Shown: positions 24,498 through 36,300, counted from the stretch's first letter. The stretch: 64,000 nt of DNA from Sorghum bicolor (GCF_000003195.3 NC_012871.2:48703862-48767861), one strand, 5' to 3'. Numbers and translations are program-made. The notes: generated by a model not told the origin, from the letters alone.

Positions 24498-24685
24498 GGG
24501 CGGGCGCCCAGGTCAAGTGGGCGAGCGCCCTGCCCCTGTTTCCCCTCGGTCCCGACTTTCTCTGTTATGGAAAATGCACTTAGGGTGATCCGAATAATCC
24601 CTCGGATGGAAAGTTTCGCACGCACATCGACGGGAGCAACCCGAACAACCCATAGAGGCATCCTTTTGACCCCTATATAAACAGA
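24498..24685 (+). promoter_or_regulatory. candidate internal promoter of ORF3
   Basis: GGGCGGGCGCCC (24,498-24,509) and GGGCGAGCGCCC (24,519-24,530) are 21 bp apart, the same doublet seen in the LTR promoters but in reverse orientation. TATATAAAC follows at about 24,673-24,681, and ORF3 begins at 24,793. The spacing resembles the LTR promoter. Promoter activity is inference. Confidence 0.5.
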
Positions 24686-24792
24686 CCCCTGACCTCAGTT
24701 TTCAAACACCAAGCCACCAAGCTTTCTCTCCTTCAATTAGAGCTTGATTAGCTCTCCTTCAATTAAAATTTTATTAGTTCCTTGCTACTCCA

Positions 24793-25422
24793 ATGGCCGA
24801 CAAGTACCACGACGATTGGGAAGTCGTCCCCTTCAACCTCAACATGGAGCCAGTGGAAGACCCCGATGCCCGTGCTCTCGTCCCGGCCAACATAGAGCGT
24901 TAGCTAGAAGCCATGCCATTACGTCAACGCAGCCCCGCCCAATCTTACCATGCTCAACCAGTTCTCACCGCACCACCACAAACCCTACTTCTCAAAGGAC
25001 CATCATCCAAGACGAAGACCACTATCAAGGTGCCAACCGGCACAAGAGTCCTTCCACCTAGACCCAATGAGAGGGTCGTTGGAGTCAAGACCAACCGAAG
25101 CGGCGAGATCAGCAGCGTTCGCTACACTATAGAGGAGGAAAGGCCTTACTTTGAAGGGATTAGAGCATCCAAAGTCCGTTTCATCCCTCCAAAGGCAGCC
25201 CCAAAGCACTCTCTCAATGCTTTTGAGACACCTCCCAAGCGTCGCAAGACTATAGTCGATATGGATGAGGAAGTTCGCAGGCTAGATAGAGTTATCATAG
25301 ACCTCCAGTCCTCAATTAATTCCCTCACTAGGCAGCTCTCTAACCACAACACCATTATACTAGGCCTTAGGCAGGATCTTGCCAGTGCCAACAAGAAGAT
25401 CAAGGAATTAGAGCACCGCTAA
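24793..25422 (+). pseudogene. element B ORF3, downstream of pol, one amber codon
   Basis: A 210-codon frame starts at MADKYHDDWEVVPFNLNMEP and is interrupted by TAG at 24,901-24,903 (codon 37). It resumes immediately and ends at 25,422. A single C to T change in a Gln codon would explain the stop. The protein is Pro/Lys/Arg-rich in the middle (KTKTTIKVPTGTRVLPPRP). It ends in a heptad-like coiled coil (VRRLDRVIIDLQSSINSLTR ... LASANKKIKELEHR). No signal peptide or membrane segment is seen, so it is not env-like despite its env position. I do not recognise the family. It lies about 400 bp after pol, behind a TATA-like sequence. Confidence 0.65.
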
Positions 25423-26737
25423 GTTATCTAGATTAGACCTTGAGGCAATGCATCTTAGTCATTTATCTTTAAATTCGGTTTAGGTTTACTATTATCATCA
25501 GTTTACTATTATTATCAGTTTGCTATCAGTTTGTTATCAGTCTTTTGTACTAAATGCCTCAAGATCAATAAAGAGTATTATTATTATTATGCCTTGTGTG
25601 TCTCTACTTTATTTTTGTGCAAGAAAGCAGAAAACAAGTATGGGGGAGATCCCTTAACATGCCAAACACACTCCGACTACACCACTCCACCACTCAGGTA
25701 CACACTCTGCACACTTTACTTTACACATATATTTATTTTGGATTATGCAGATTACTGTTTCCGACATGATAAAATAAAAAGATTAAAATATTTCTAATCA
25801 TGATTAATCTCAATCTGTGATATTTCCTGAAAACTTGCAATTAGTATAAAATCATTTTAAAACCTGTGTTACTTAAGTCAAGATGGAATATGTGATGGTA
25901 GAGTATGAGTTTCTTATTCTTGATATCATTGTTGCTTGGAGAATTTATTTCAAAATATTCAAATTTCTAGCTACCATCCTCAGTGTTTTATATGCCTGAT
26001 AAAACTGAAAATAAATATATTAATTATGGTTATAAAAGCTATCTGCTCTGTATTGAGTTTGTTCAAAATGAGTTAGACCCTTGTTGAGAGATTTATCATG
26101 CTCCCAAGATCAAGACACTATTTCAGTAAGATTCACTCTTCCGAAGTATTATTGCATTAGAGGCATGGGCTATGCAAAAATAGAAGATATTTCGAGGAAA
26201 TAAAAAGGAGCAAGTGCTCGACAACCTCGCAGAAAAAAAATGGACAAGTGTCCGGCAGTAGAATTAGGGGTACCTCGGTATCCACTTAAAAAAAGAGAGA
26301 AAAAAATGATAGCCCATGGTCCCTCTAATAAGCAATATGCCAGCAAGAGTTGACAAAGTTTTTAATTTCTAAAGTCTTTGATCTAAGAGTATGACATTCC
26401 CCTCCTCGGATCCCGTTTTGATCAGGCAATAAATGCAAAGTAAGTATGCTTGAGAATTTTTGCAAAATTAAAACAGCCTCAGTGAGATATATATAAAAGA
26501 TAATGAGTGATCTGAGAGAACCTATGAGGATCAAAAGGTATGCTAACTTTCTTTCAAAAATATACAAAAACTCCAAGTGACAGGATTGAGAAGAAAGGAT
26601 CTTTACTCTTAACCATATACATCCCTGACTATGGTACACAGTGGAATTTTAACACCCTGCAATTATAAAGAGAATGTTTTAAATGTTTACCCCAGATATT
26701 GTTCTTAACCATCCTTTTCTCGAGGACGAGTAAAAGC
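25423..26737 (+). other. element B 3' untranslated region
   Basis: Long non-coding region shared with A, E, F and G. It holds a PPT-like AAGTATGGGGGAGATCCC near 25,637, palindromes GAGCAAGTGCTC (26,208-26,219) and GGACAAGTGTCC (26,242-26,253), and purine-rich stretches. Short open frames here are not supported as genes. Confidence 0.6.
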
Positions 26738-26754
26738 CTAAGTATGGGGGTATT
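26738..26754 (+). other. element B polypurine tract
   Basis: AAGTATGGGGGTATT lies directly before the 3' LTR start TGTTGACGG. This is the plus-strand primer site. Confidence 0.75.
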
Positions 26755-27987
26755 TGTTGACGGTTCTTAAGTATCAATTTTAATTATCAAATAAACATGA
26801 GAAAGGACCAATATGCAACCATCACCTAGAATTAGGGTTTGATCTGACAGAATTCCACGAGTTTTGTTGTTTATCTGTTTCTGCAGGGGGTTATCAGGAA
26901 ATAAGGAAGAAAGGCCCACATGTCGGGATTACATAGAGATATCAACACACCGCGCAATTTTACATCATCTAGAAGACTCCAGAAGCCACGAGAACGAAGC
27001 GGAGGCGAAGCTGGGCCAGGCCCAGGGCGCCCGCCCTGGAAGCCTGGGCGCCCGCCCCCCTGCTGGAGCCAATTCAGGACTCCTTCGCTCGGGATATTCC
27101 ACCGACCTATTGGATCAAGAAAAACATAGTACCACCTCGGCTATCGACCCAAAAACGCATAGAAGAGGAGGACTATATAAGCGAGGCCCCCCTGGCCCCT
27201 GGAAGACATGAAGAAATTATCATAGAGACTGAGGGGTGCCCTCGAAGGAAAACCTCTTCTCTAATTAATATTTCTTTTTAGGCTTAGCAATCAATGTAAG
27301 GTAGAAATAGATCTTCTAGTTTCTACTAGATTGAGAGAGATAGAGTGGAGGTGTAGAGTGGAGGAAGCCCGGCTTGTCGGTGTCTACTCCAAGCTTGTAC
27401 CTGCGGGATCAAGTTCTCCTAACCCGAAGCTTGCTCCTAGGATTCTTTAGTAATTCGACTTCTAAATTCTAGTAAGTTCTTGTTTTATTGTTCTTATGGT
27501 TTATGAGTTTACTTTAATCTCTTCGCGTAGAGTTTAGAGTAATCATTGCTGGCGTAAACGTGGTGTTTAGGCTGGGGTACTCATAGATATTCCCTGACTA
27601 GCTGGACCGTGGTAGTAGTGAGGAACGTGACAATTCCGAGCTACCTTTGTAGATCACATCTCGTTAGCAGGAAGGATAGGGTTTATAGGTGCGAGTTGAA
27701 CATCCTTTGTGGTGTCTAGATTCCGTTAGCCTCCCCATTAGAACAGTAGATCATCCTTACCAAGGTTAGAAGGAGACTACGGTTGCAGTCTTCTCTATTT
27801 ATCACTCACATCGAAAGACATTCTTTGTGCCTAAAGGTTAGTAGTAATAGACCGGTTAGTCAGATGCACTCTTTCTCCTAGTGGTAAAAAAATAAATACG
27901 ATACTCTGGATAATTTCCCGGGTGAAGTGCTCACCGATATCCGTGCGCTTGCGGATCAATTCCTTATTGCGTTCCCAAATATCAACA
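26755..27987 (+). repeat. element B 3' LTR
   Basis: 1,233 bp, the same length as the 5' LTR with no indels. About 14 substitutions were counted by eye, 12 of them transitions. GC doublet and TATA box are conserved at the equivalent positions. Confidence 0.95.
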
Positions 27988-27992
27988 ATAAG

Positions 27993-28860
27993 AAAATATA
28001 AAAATACCAAAAATATATGGGCACATGAAGGTCCATATCTTTAGAGTCTTCTGAGTCCAATAGAAATAAATAAAAACCAAGCAAAATACATATTTATATA
28101 TTAAGGTGTGATCATAGTGTGTGTCTACAGTCAGTCTAGTTTAGAGTCAAATAAAATTTAGAGAATATTAAAATAATTTTGTCTTGGAGATGATGAATAG
28201 TTGCTCTATCGTAATTCCTTTTAAGTGCCTAGTTTTCAACCATAAATTCTCTTGAGTTTTAGGCATGACCACTTTAATATAGGAATTTACTCTGAACCTA
28301 AAATTTGTAGAGGCGTATGTTTAAGCTGAGTCTAGGTAATTGATTGATTCTATAAATGAAGATCTAAGCTGCTATTTATCTTATTCCCAAGCGTTACTAA
28401 GTTTTGGAGATTTATTTTCAAAAACCCAAAATCTTACATGATGAGCTCTTGTATGATAAAGTTTAAATTCCTACCAAAGGTATATGTGATACATTTAGAG
28501 TTAGGAAAACCTTTGTGCATTCATGCTGCTTGCTTTACATTGAGTTTAGTCAACCTTTGGAGTATACCTTATGAGAGTCTTGTCATGCTTTTAAAATTAA
28601 GATCACTTACGCACTCCACCTACATATGCATTGCTCCTACTCTGAGGGTAAGTGCAATTATTTTCTATTTTCATACAGATCCACCTTAAAAATCTTTTCT
28701 CCAACACTAGGAGTAAACACCCAAAAATATACTCTATAGGACAGCCCCCATTTAATTGCTCTAAGTTCTTATCATTATCTCTCCGATTATTTATATTCAC
28801 AGGATGCATGTGGCTATGCAAAAACATTTAAAAAAGAAAAGAGAAAAAAAATAAAAAAAG
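27993..28860 (+). other. element A interior, second part (3' region)
   Basis: Continues A after the B insertion. It aligns with F 54,711-55,360 (GATGAATAGTTGCTCT, TTAGGCATGA, CATGATGAGCTC) and ends in the purine-rich stretch before D. No coding evidence. The 83-codon frame at 28,438 is not supported. Confidence 0.6.
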
Positions 28861-29001
28861 AGGGATGTTGACGGTCCTTAAGTATCAAATTTAATTATCA
28901 AATAAATAAAGAAAAGGATCCAAATGAAATCAAGATCTAGACTTAGGGTTTTATCTGACAGAATTCCACGAGTTTTGGTGTTTGTCTATTTCTGCAGGGG
29001 G

Positions 29002-29698
29002 TGTTGACACCGTTTTTGGGCACGTGTCTAGGATGGCAGGATAAGGTGGCAGTACGATGTTTACAAAGTGGGTTGCCGATGAGGATGGTTGCCGATGAGG
29101 GAGAAGTTGAACGTGACTAAGTCCACAGGCAGTAATATGGTGCCGATGGCTAGATAAGAAAGTCTGTCGATGACTATGGCAAAGGGTCTGCCGATGATGC
29201 AAAGAGGGAGTCCGGAAGCTGCCGGTCGTTATGTGGAGGAGTTTCGGTTTGTCACGAGGGATAGTTTTGTTATTTCTTTAATTATTTGCATCGTTTTGTA
29301 TACGGATTCCGTGTAATTTGGAATTCGAATTCTAATCGTGTCTGGTTGTAGCTCTTTGAGCAGGGTATAAATATAGACCCTAGGGCCTTGTAATAAAAAA
29401 TCAATCAAGGAATCAAACACACGTTTTTTACTCATATTCCAGCATTTACTTTTCGACGACTTCGTCATACTTTTTCCTTTTGTTACGAGTTCTTAGGAAT
29501 TCGTCGACTTAAGCTCGGCGTGTTCTCAAGTTCCGCGTGAGTACCTCTTAGCCGTGACATCCGGGCGCATCGCTGTTGTCAGGACTAAAGTATTCGAGTT
29601 ATCACCTTTGCCGATAGCAAGGTCAAATCGGCTGGCACGCCTTAACGTTTGAATCGGGTATTAGCCCTTTGTGTTTGCAGATAAGTTTTGCATCAACA
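29002..29698 (+). repeat. element C 5' LTR
   Basis: 697 bp. TATAAATA at 29,366-29,373 and AATAAAAAATCAATCAAG just downstream give a compact promoter and polyadenylation region. Six GCCGAT/ATCGGC hexamers fall in this LTR, where about 0.3 is expected by chance. Confidence 0.95.
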
Positions 29699-29705
29699 CA
29701 TCTTT

Positions 29706-29723
29706 TGGCACGCCCAGTGGGAC
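29706..29723 (+). other. element C primer binding site
   Basis: TGGCACGCCCAGTGGGAC, 7 nt after the LTR and starting TGG as a tRNA-CCA complement should. The tRNA was not identified with confidence. It is clearly different from the tRNA-Asp site of A, B, E and F. Confidence 0.7.
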
Positions 29724-29745
29724 AGGATTCAAGATCAAGATCAAC

Positions 29746-32700
29746 ATGTCGATCTCTGACCTCGATCAAGAGAACGTCATCCCCGTGACGGAGGCCAACC
29801 TCAAGGATGAGCAGAAGCAAGCTATTGCCCAAGCCATGGAAGAGTTCAAGCAGCAATGCCTGAGGTCTTTCAGCATAAACAGGAGCGGCGAAGTGGTCCA
29901 GAAAGATGCACTGCCGGCACCACGGCAGGTTACCTTTGACGCCAATCCTGGCAAGCTTCAAGATATGGTTGACAATGCCATCAATCGAGCGTTGATTAAC
30001 CAAGCTGGTGTACTGTCTAATACGGTTTTCAATGCCGTGGCTAGAACTTTCAAGGAAGGACAAATTCCACCAGATTATGTGGGCCCCTCCCATCATCAGC
30101 CAACGGCACCAGAGGTCACGGCTCCATCGGCTGCCTTGACGACTGCAAGTGCACAATCTGCCGTCCCTCCAAGTACATCGGGGACTACTGGTGCACTATC
30201 TATGCCGATGACAACCAACCCACAAATTTCAGTTGGGCTGCATAAACTAACAACAGATATGTTGGCATCGGCAATGTCAGGGTTGACTCTTCCTCCCAAC
30301 TGGTGGGGTTACGGTATGCCTCCAGAGTTGACACCGGGAACATCACAAATAACTGACATGAGGGGCAAAACTCCTATGACATCGGCACCTCCCAATGCGC
30401 CGGTGAACCAGAGTCCTCGGTATACCACAACTACTACTGCAAGGCCTCACACTGGAAATCCTCAAGATTCAATGTTCCAGATGCCCAACGCATCGGCAGA
30501 GTCAATGCTGATGCAACAGAGGTCTATGGCTCACTCGGGGTATGTCAATTCAACGACGGTACCCAATTACCAATCATCGGCAGCACCTATGCCGATGAAC
30601 GCTAATAATGGATGGCTTGGACAGCAAGCCTTTCCACAATCGCCCCAGCAGAGTTACCAGACTACAGGGTTCCAGCAAGGGCAGGTCTATCCCGGGTTCC
30701 AAGGTCAGGGGTTTCCCAACCAGCCAATGAATTTTGGACAGCAACTCGGAGGACAGCCAATCGGTGGACAGCAGTTTGGTGGTCCGCAGATTGGAGGACA
30801 GGTGATCAATACAATGTTCCGTGCAGATCACGTCCCGAACAGACACGTGGAGGTTCGCCACCAAGTGCCAGATCCGCAGCCGCCTCATCGGCAAGATGCC
30901 GATGCATATTGGGCCGATAAGATTGCTGAAGTAATGAGGGAAAAATTTGGGATAAAACCCAAAGTCAACACTTATTCTTATCGGACACCGTATCCTCCCG
31001 CGTATGATTTGATCCCGCTTCCACATCGGTACAAGGTACCGGATTTTACAAAGTTTTCCGGGCAGGACGACACGTCAACCATGGAGCATGTCAACAGGTT
31101 CAACATTCAATGTGGAGAGGCTGGTAACAGGGACGAATTGAGGGTTCGTCTATTTTCATCATCATTGTCTGGATCGGCCTTTACTTGGTTCATATCATTA
31201 CCTCCCAACTCAGTAATTACTTGGGCCGATCTAGAGAAGCAATTCCACAAATACTTCTTGTCGGGGGTTCATGAGAAGAAGATCACCGACTTGGTCAAGT
31301 TGAGGCAACGTAATGATGAGTCGGTTGAGGGTTTTGTGCAGAGGATACGAGAGGTCAAGAATAAATGCTACAGCTTGGTTCTGGATGATCGGCAGCTAGC
31401 CGATTTGGCTTTCCAGGGTTTGTTGCCACATATCAGGGATAAGTATGCCTCTCAGGAGTTCGAAAGTTTAAGTCATTTGGTGCAGAGGATTTCTGATCAA
31501 GACATCAAGCCTTTCGAGCCTAAAAGAGCATGGAATAGGAAAGTGTCATTTGTCGATGAAGCAACAAGCTCAGATTCTGATGAAGAACCAGTAATCGGCT
31601 TGGCAGAGTGGGTAAAAAACAAGAAGCCGATGTCTTGTCCTTTCGGGCAGAAGGAACCAGAGAAGTTTGCTTTTGACACCGCTAAGGCTGATAGGATATT
31701 TGACTTTCTACTTCAGGAAGGTCAGATCAAACTGTCACCTAACCATGTGATCCCATCGGCAGAAGAGTTGAAGAGGATGAGATATTGCAAGTGGCATAAT
31801 GCAACTTCCCATGACACCAACGAGTGCAAAGTATTCAGACAGCAGCTGCAATCGGCTATAGAGTCAGGGAGAATCAAGTTTGACAGTTCCAAAGCCCAGA
31901 AGCCGATGAAGATAGACCAACATCCTTTCCCGACAAACATGTTGGATGCTAAGGGGAAGGCTAAGGTCTTAACATCGGAGACAGCTGAGAAGAGTGCATC
32001 GGTAGATCCTCAGCATCAAGTTACTACTGCCGATGCAAGAAGTAAGGGCTTGGTCCAGGAAGGAACTAGCTCAGGAAGGCCTCCTCGATCTGGTATCGTC
32101 ATAACTCATAGAAGGCCTCGAGAAAAATGGCAACAACGGGAAGATCGGTATCGGCGCCAGCAGGAAGATTATCGACGGGAAGAAGAAAGACGCCGACAGG
32201 AGTGGAATCGGCACAGGGATCATTGGAATTGTCCATTCTTCATCCATTGTTGGGAGGAAAATATCAAGCTTCCTACTGTCAGAGACTGCCCTGAGTGCAA
32301 CGGTTATGATCGGTACGATAGGATCGATCGGCATTATCATGATGATGAACGGCGATTTAATGGGCCGATCAGAGGAAGGGTGTCAGTTCATGACCGGCTG
32401 GGGGGCAGATTTAGTGGGCACGACAGACTTAGTGACCGTGTCCAATATTTTCCCAGGAACCAAGAAGAGCTCGAGGAAATGGCTGATGCGCGGGTTCCCG
32501 ATGAATTCATATTTTGCAGGGATGCTAACACGCATCGTATGGAGTCAAGGGAGAACCGACGCCCGACGGCAAGGCAAAGGCCACTTCCTCCATGGTGCCC
32601 TGGAGGGTTAACCAAGACACAGAAAAGGAGATTGCAACGTGAAAGGCAAGAAGAGCTAAACAAGGGAGAGAACTCTGGAAGTCGGCAGCCGTCAGACACT

Positions 32701-33393
32701 AAGAGGGAAGGTCCATCGGCAGGCGTCAACATGGTCTTCATGTTGCCGATGGAGTTTCTTGCACCAGCCAGTGATGATGAGTTGGAATTTTCTGATCAGA
32801 TAGCTCAGTTGGCTCTGGATCCGATGACGGCTATCTTTGAGAAACCTGCCGATGACGAGAGGCAGCATCTTAAAGCTCTGTTCCTCAAAGGAAGGGTTGA
32901 TGGGCAGCCAATGACCAAGATCCTAGTTGATGGTGGAGCTGCTATTAATATTATGCCGTATGCAGTATATCGGAAGCTTGGGAAAGGGGATCAAGATTTG
33001 ACCAAGACCGATATGATGCTCAAAGACTTTGAAGGAAACGTGTCTCCAGTCAAGGGGGCGATATGTGCAGAGTTGACCATCGGCAGCAAAACCTTGCCGA
33101 CAACTTTTTTCGTGATCAGCGGAAAAGGTGCTTACAACTTATTATTGGGAAGAGATTGGATTCATGCCAATTGTTGTATCTCATCTACAATGCATCAATG
33201 CTTGGTTCAGTGGGTAGGTGACAAGATCGAGATTGTCCCAGGAGATTCTTCTTATGTTATCGCATCGGCAGAAGCAGATACTTACGAAAGGACCAGGTGC
33301 ATTTCAGGAGAAGTTTGGGAGAAAGATTTTCTCAAAGTTGCCGATTATGAGATTCCACCGATCCAAGCAGTCGGTTCTGACGACGGTTTTTAA
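29746..33393 (+). CDS. gag-pro: element C gag-protease polyprotein, intact
   Basis: 1,215 codons from the ATG of MSISDLDQENVIPVTEAN, chosen because it follows the PBS and Kozak-like context. The N-terminal half is Gln/Pro/Met-rich and low complexity. The Gag domain (residues about 428-545) has YKVPDFTKFSGQDD, SGSAFTWFISLPPNSVITWA, LRQRNDESVEGFVQRIREVK. A CKWHNATSHDTNEC zinc-knuckle-like motif is near residue 685, and a second Cys cluster (CPFFIHC ... DCPEC) near 835. Aspartic protease at about 1,062 has LVDGGAAINIMPY and later YNLLLGRDW. The stop TAA overlaps the pol ATG (TAATG). Gag builds the particle and PR matures it. Confidence 0.93.
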   Translation: MSISDLDQENVIPVTEANLKDEQKQAIAQAMEEFKQQCLRSFSINRSGEVVQKDALPAPRQVTFDANPGKLQDMVDNAINRALINQAGVLSNTVFNAVARTFKEGQIPPDYVGPSHHQPTAPEVTAPSAALTTASAQSAVPPSTSGTTGALSMPMTTNPQISVGLHKLTTDMLASAMSGLTLPPNWWGYGMPPELTPGTSQITDMRGKTPMTSAPPNAPVNQSPRYTTTTTARPHTGNPQDSMFQMPNASAESMLMQQRSMAHSGYVNSTTVPNYQSSAAPMPMNANNGWLGQQAFPQSPQQSYQTTGFQQGQVYPGFQGQGFPNQPMNFGQQLGGQPIGGQQFGGPQIGGQVINTMFRADHVPNRHVEVRHQVPDPQPPHRQDADAYWADKIAEVMREKFGIKPKVNTYSYRTPYPPAYDLIPLPHRYKVPDFTKFSGQDDTSTMEHVNRFNIQCGEAGNRDELRVRLFSSSLSGSAFTWFISLPPNSVITWADLEKQFHKYFLSGVHEKKITDLVKLRQRNDESVEGFVQRIREVKNKCYSLVLDDRQLADLAFQGLLPHIRDKYASQEFESLSHLVQRISDQDIKPFEPKRAWNRKVSFVDEATSSDSDEEPVIGLAEWVKNKKPMSCPFGQKEPEKFAFDTAKADRIFDFLLQEGQIKLSPNHVIPSAEELKRMRYCKWHNATSHDTNECKVFRQQLQSAIESGRIKFDSSKAQKPMKIDQHPFPTNMLDAKGKAKVLTSETAEKSASVDPQHQVTTADARSKGLVQEGTSSGRPPRSGIVITHRRPREKWQQREDRYRRQQEDYRREEERRRQEWNRHRDHWNCPFFIHCWEENIKLPTVRDCPECNGYDRYDRIDRHYHDDERRFNGPIRGRVSVHDRLGGRFSGHDRLSDRVQYFPRNQEELEEMADARVPDEFIFCRDANTHRMESRENRRPTARQRPLPPWCPGGLTKTQKRRLQRERQEELNKGENSGSRQPSDTKREGPSAGVNMVFMLPMEFLAPASDDELEFSDQIAQLALDPMTAIFEKPADDERQHLKALFLKGRVDGQPMTKILVDGGAAINIMPYAVYRKLGKGDQDLTKTDMMLKDFEGNVSPVKGAICAELTIGSKTLPTTFFVISGKGAYNLLLGRDWIHANCCISSTMHQCLVQWVGDKIEIVPGDSSYVIASAEADTYERTRCISGEVWEKDFLKVADYEIPPIQAVGSDDGF

Positions 33394-36300
33394 TGGATAG
33401 ATTCGCCGATGATGGAAAATTAGGCCAGGGATTCACATCGGCCGATGATTTGGTAGAAGTAGATATAGGTAGTGGTGATAAGCCTAGGCCTACTTTTATT
33501 AGTGCTAAATTAGATCCTGAGAGTAAGCAACAATTGACTAGTTTGTTAAAACAATATAAAGATTGCTTTGCTTGGGATTATACCGAGATGCCTGGTTTAG
33601 ACCGATCAATTGTTGAACATCGGTTACCCATCAAGTCTGGATTTCGGCCACATCAGCAACCAGCCCGCCGATGTAATCCTAACATTCTACCTGATATTAA
33701 GGCCGAAATCACCAAACTTATTGAAGCTAAGTTTATTCGGCAGTGTCGGTATGCCGAGTGGATTTCCAATGTTGTTCCGGTTTACAAGAAGAACGGGAAG
33801 CTTCGGGTGTGCATTGATTTCAGGAATCTCAATAAAGCTACGCCGATGGATGGATACCCAATGCCTGTCGCCGATCTACTGGTTGATGCTGCGGCTGGTC
33901 ATCGGGTCATCAGCTTCATGGATGGTAATGCAGGTTACAATCAAATATTCATGGCGGAGGAGGATATTCCAAAAACCGCATTCAGGTGTCCTGGTCATGT
34001 TGGGTTGTTTGAATGGATAGTCATGACTTTTGGGTTGAAGAATGCTGGTGCTACTTATCAAAGGGCTATGAATTTTATATTTCATGAGTTCATCGGCAAG
34101 CTCGTGGAGATTTATATTGATGATGTGGTGATTAAGTCTGGAGATTTCTCAAAGCATCTTGCCGATTTACAAAAAGTGTTAGAGTGCACAAGGAAGCATG
34201 GATTGAAGATGAATCCCAACAAGTGTGCATTTGGTGTATCGGCAGGGCAGTTTCTTGGTTTCATGGTACATCAGAGAGGTATTGAAATTAGTCGAAGATC
34301 TATTGATGCCATCAATAAAATAGTGGCCCCTACCAACAAAACCGAGCTCCAATCCTTGATCGGCAAGGTAAATTTTATCAGGAGGTTTATATCGAATTTG
34401 TCTGGTAGGATTCGTGCTTTCAGTCCTCTTCTTAAATTGAAAGCCGATCAAGAGTTTATTTGGGGAGAAGAACAGCAGTTGGCTCTGGATGAAATCAAGA
34501 AGTATCTAGTAAATCCTCCAGTTCTAGTTCCACCTCAACAAGGGAAGCCCTTCAGATTGTATTTGTCTACCGATGGATCGGTTATCGGTTCAGCTTTAGT
34601 TCAAGAATTTGAAGGGAAAGAAAGGGTAATTTATTATTTGAGTAGGAGGTTGATTGATGCTGAAACCAGGTATTCGGCCATTGAGAAACTATGCTTATGC
34701 TTATATTTTTCATGTATCAAGCTGAGACATTACCTGTTATCGGCCGAATGCACTGTTGTTTGCAAAGATGACGTGGTCCGATACATGCTATCTATGCCGA
34801 TTATGAGTGGTAGGATCGGTAAATGGATTTTAGCGCTATCGGAGTTCGATTTGCGTTACGAATCGGCTAAGGCAGTCAAAGGGCAGATTATGGCCGATTT
34901 TGTGACTCAGCATTGCGGTCTAGTGGAAACCTTGGAAATTGTACCCTGGACGCTCTTCTTTGATGGATCTACCTGTGATCGGGGGGCAGGAATCGGCATT
35001 GTATTAGTTTCCCCGAAGGGGAGGAAGTATGAGTTTTCCTTGCCGATTGTTGCCACATCAACAAATAATCAGGCTGAGTATCAAGCTCTGATCAAGGGAT
35101 TGGAGTTGTTAAGAGAAGTTCGTGCTGATGCTGTTGAAATATTCGGGGATTCTATGTTGGTTATAAATCAATTGGCCGGAAGCTATGAATGCCGAAGTGA
35201 AGTTCTCATAACTTATTTCGAGAGAAGTATGCAACTGTTAAAGGAATTCAAGGATTTCCGATTGGAGCATGTTCCCCGATTGCGTAATGAAGACGCTAAT
35301 CGGTTAGCTCAGCATGCCTCGGGATATCAGCCAATGATTAATGCGACATCGGCAGTCGGTGCCGGTGATTGGAGGAAAGAAATTATTGATTATCTAAAAG
35401 ATCCATCCAAAAAGGTTGAAAGACGGGTTCGATTTCAAGCAACCAAGTATGTGCTCCTTGAAAATGAATTGTATTATCGAACTATCGACGGAATTCTTTT
35501 CCGATGCTTGGGTGATGATGAAGCTAGAAGTTTGATGGGGGAAATCCATGAAGGAGTGTGTGGAGCGCATCAGTCAGCTTTTAAGATGAAGTGGATGATT
35601 CGAAGGAATGGATATTTTTGGCCAACCATACTTGAAGATTGTTTTAAATATTTCAAGGGATGTCAAGGTTGTCAAAAGTTTGGTAATATCCAGAGAGCAC
35701 CCGCATCGGCTATGAATCCTATAATAAAGCCCTGGCCGTTCCGGGGATGGGCCATCGATCTGATCGGCCAGATTTATCCACCATCTAGCAAAGGGCATAA
35801 GTTCATTCTAGTTGCCACTGACTATTTCACTAAGTGGGTTGAAGCTATTCCTTTGAAGAAAGTCACATCGGCCAATATGATTGATTTTGTGAAGGAGCAT
35901 ATCATTTACCGATTTGGGATTCCCCAAACGATTACTACCGATCAGGGCACCATGTTCACATCGGGGGAGTTCGATGAATTCGCAATCGGTATGGGAATTA
36001 AAGTGTTGAATTCTTCTCCTTATTATGCTCAAGCCAATGGGCAGGCCGAAGCGTCTAACAAAGGAATTATCAAGCTTATTAAACGAAAGATTGAAGAAAA
36101 TCCTAAGCGGTGGCATACATTATTAAATGAAGCGTTGTGGTCTTATCGGATGGCTTGTCATGGATCGACCAAAGTATCACCCTATCAATTGGTGTATGGA
36201 CATGATGCAGTGTTGCCTTGGGAAATTAAGGCTGGATCTAGGCGATTATCTTTTCAAGATCAATTAACTTCCAATGGTTATGCCACTTTGATGACCGATG

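Larger units (their letters stand above)
18628..27987 (+). mobile_element. element B: full-length Athila-like gypsy retrotransposon
   Basis: Two 1,233-bp LTRs are flanked by a perfect ATAAG target duplication (18,623-18,627 and 27,988-27,992). PBS for tRNA-Asp, gag, PR-like region, RT, RNase H, integrase, ORF3 and PPT are in order. The tRNA-Asp primer and the FMDDFSVY form of the RT active site fit the Athila branch. By eye the LTRs differ at 14 sites (12 transitions), about 1.1%, so the insertion is recent. Coding capacity is broken by two single-base frameshifts and one amber codon. Confidence 0.95.

Noticed and set aside
29623..30299. Antisense open frames over the start of element C gag
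   Set aside because: Shadows of the intact gag-pro frame. No domain, promoter or splice structure as seen for the real antisense gene further on.
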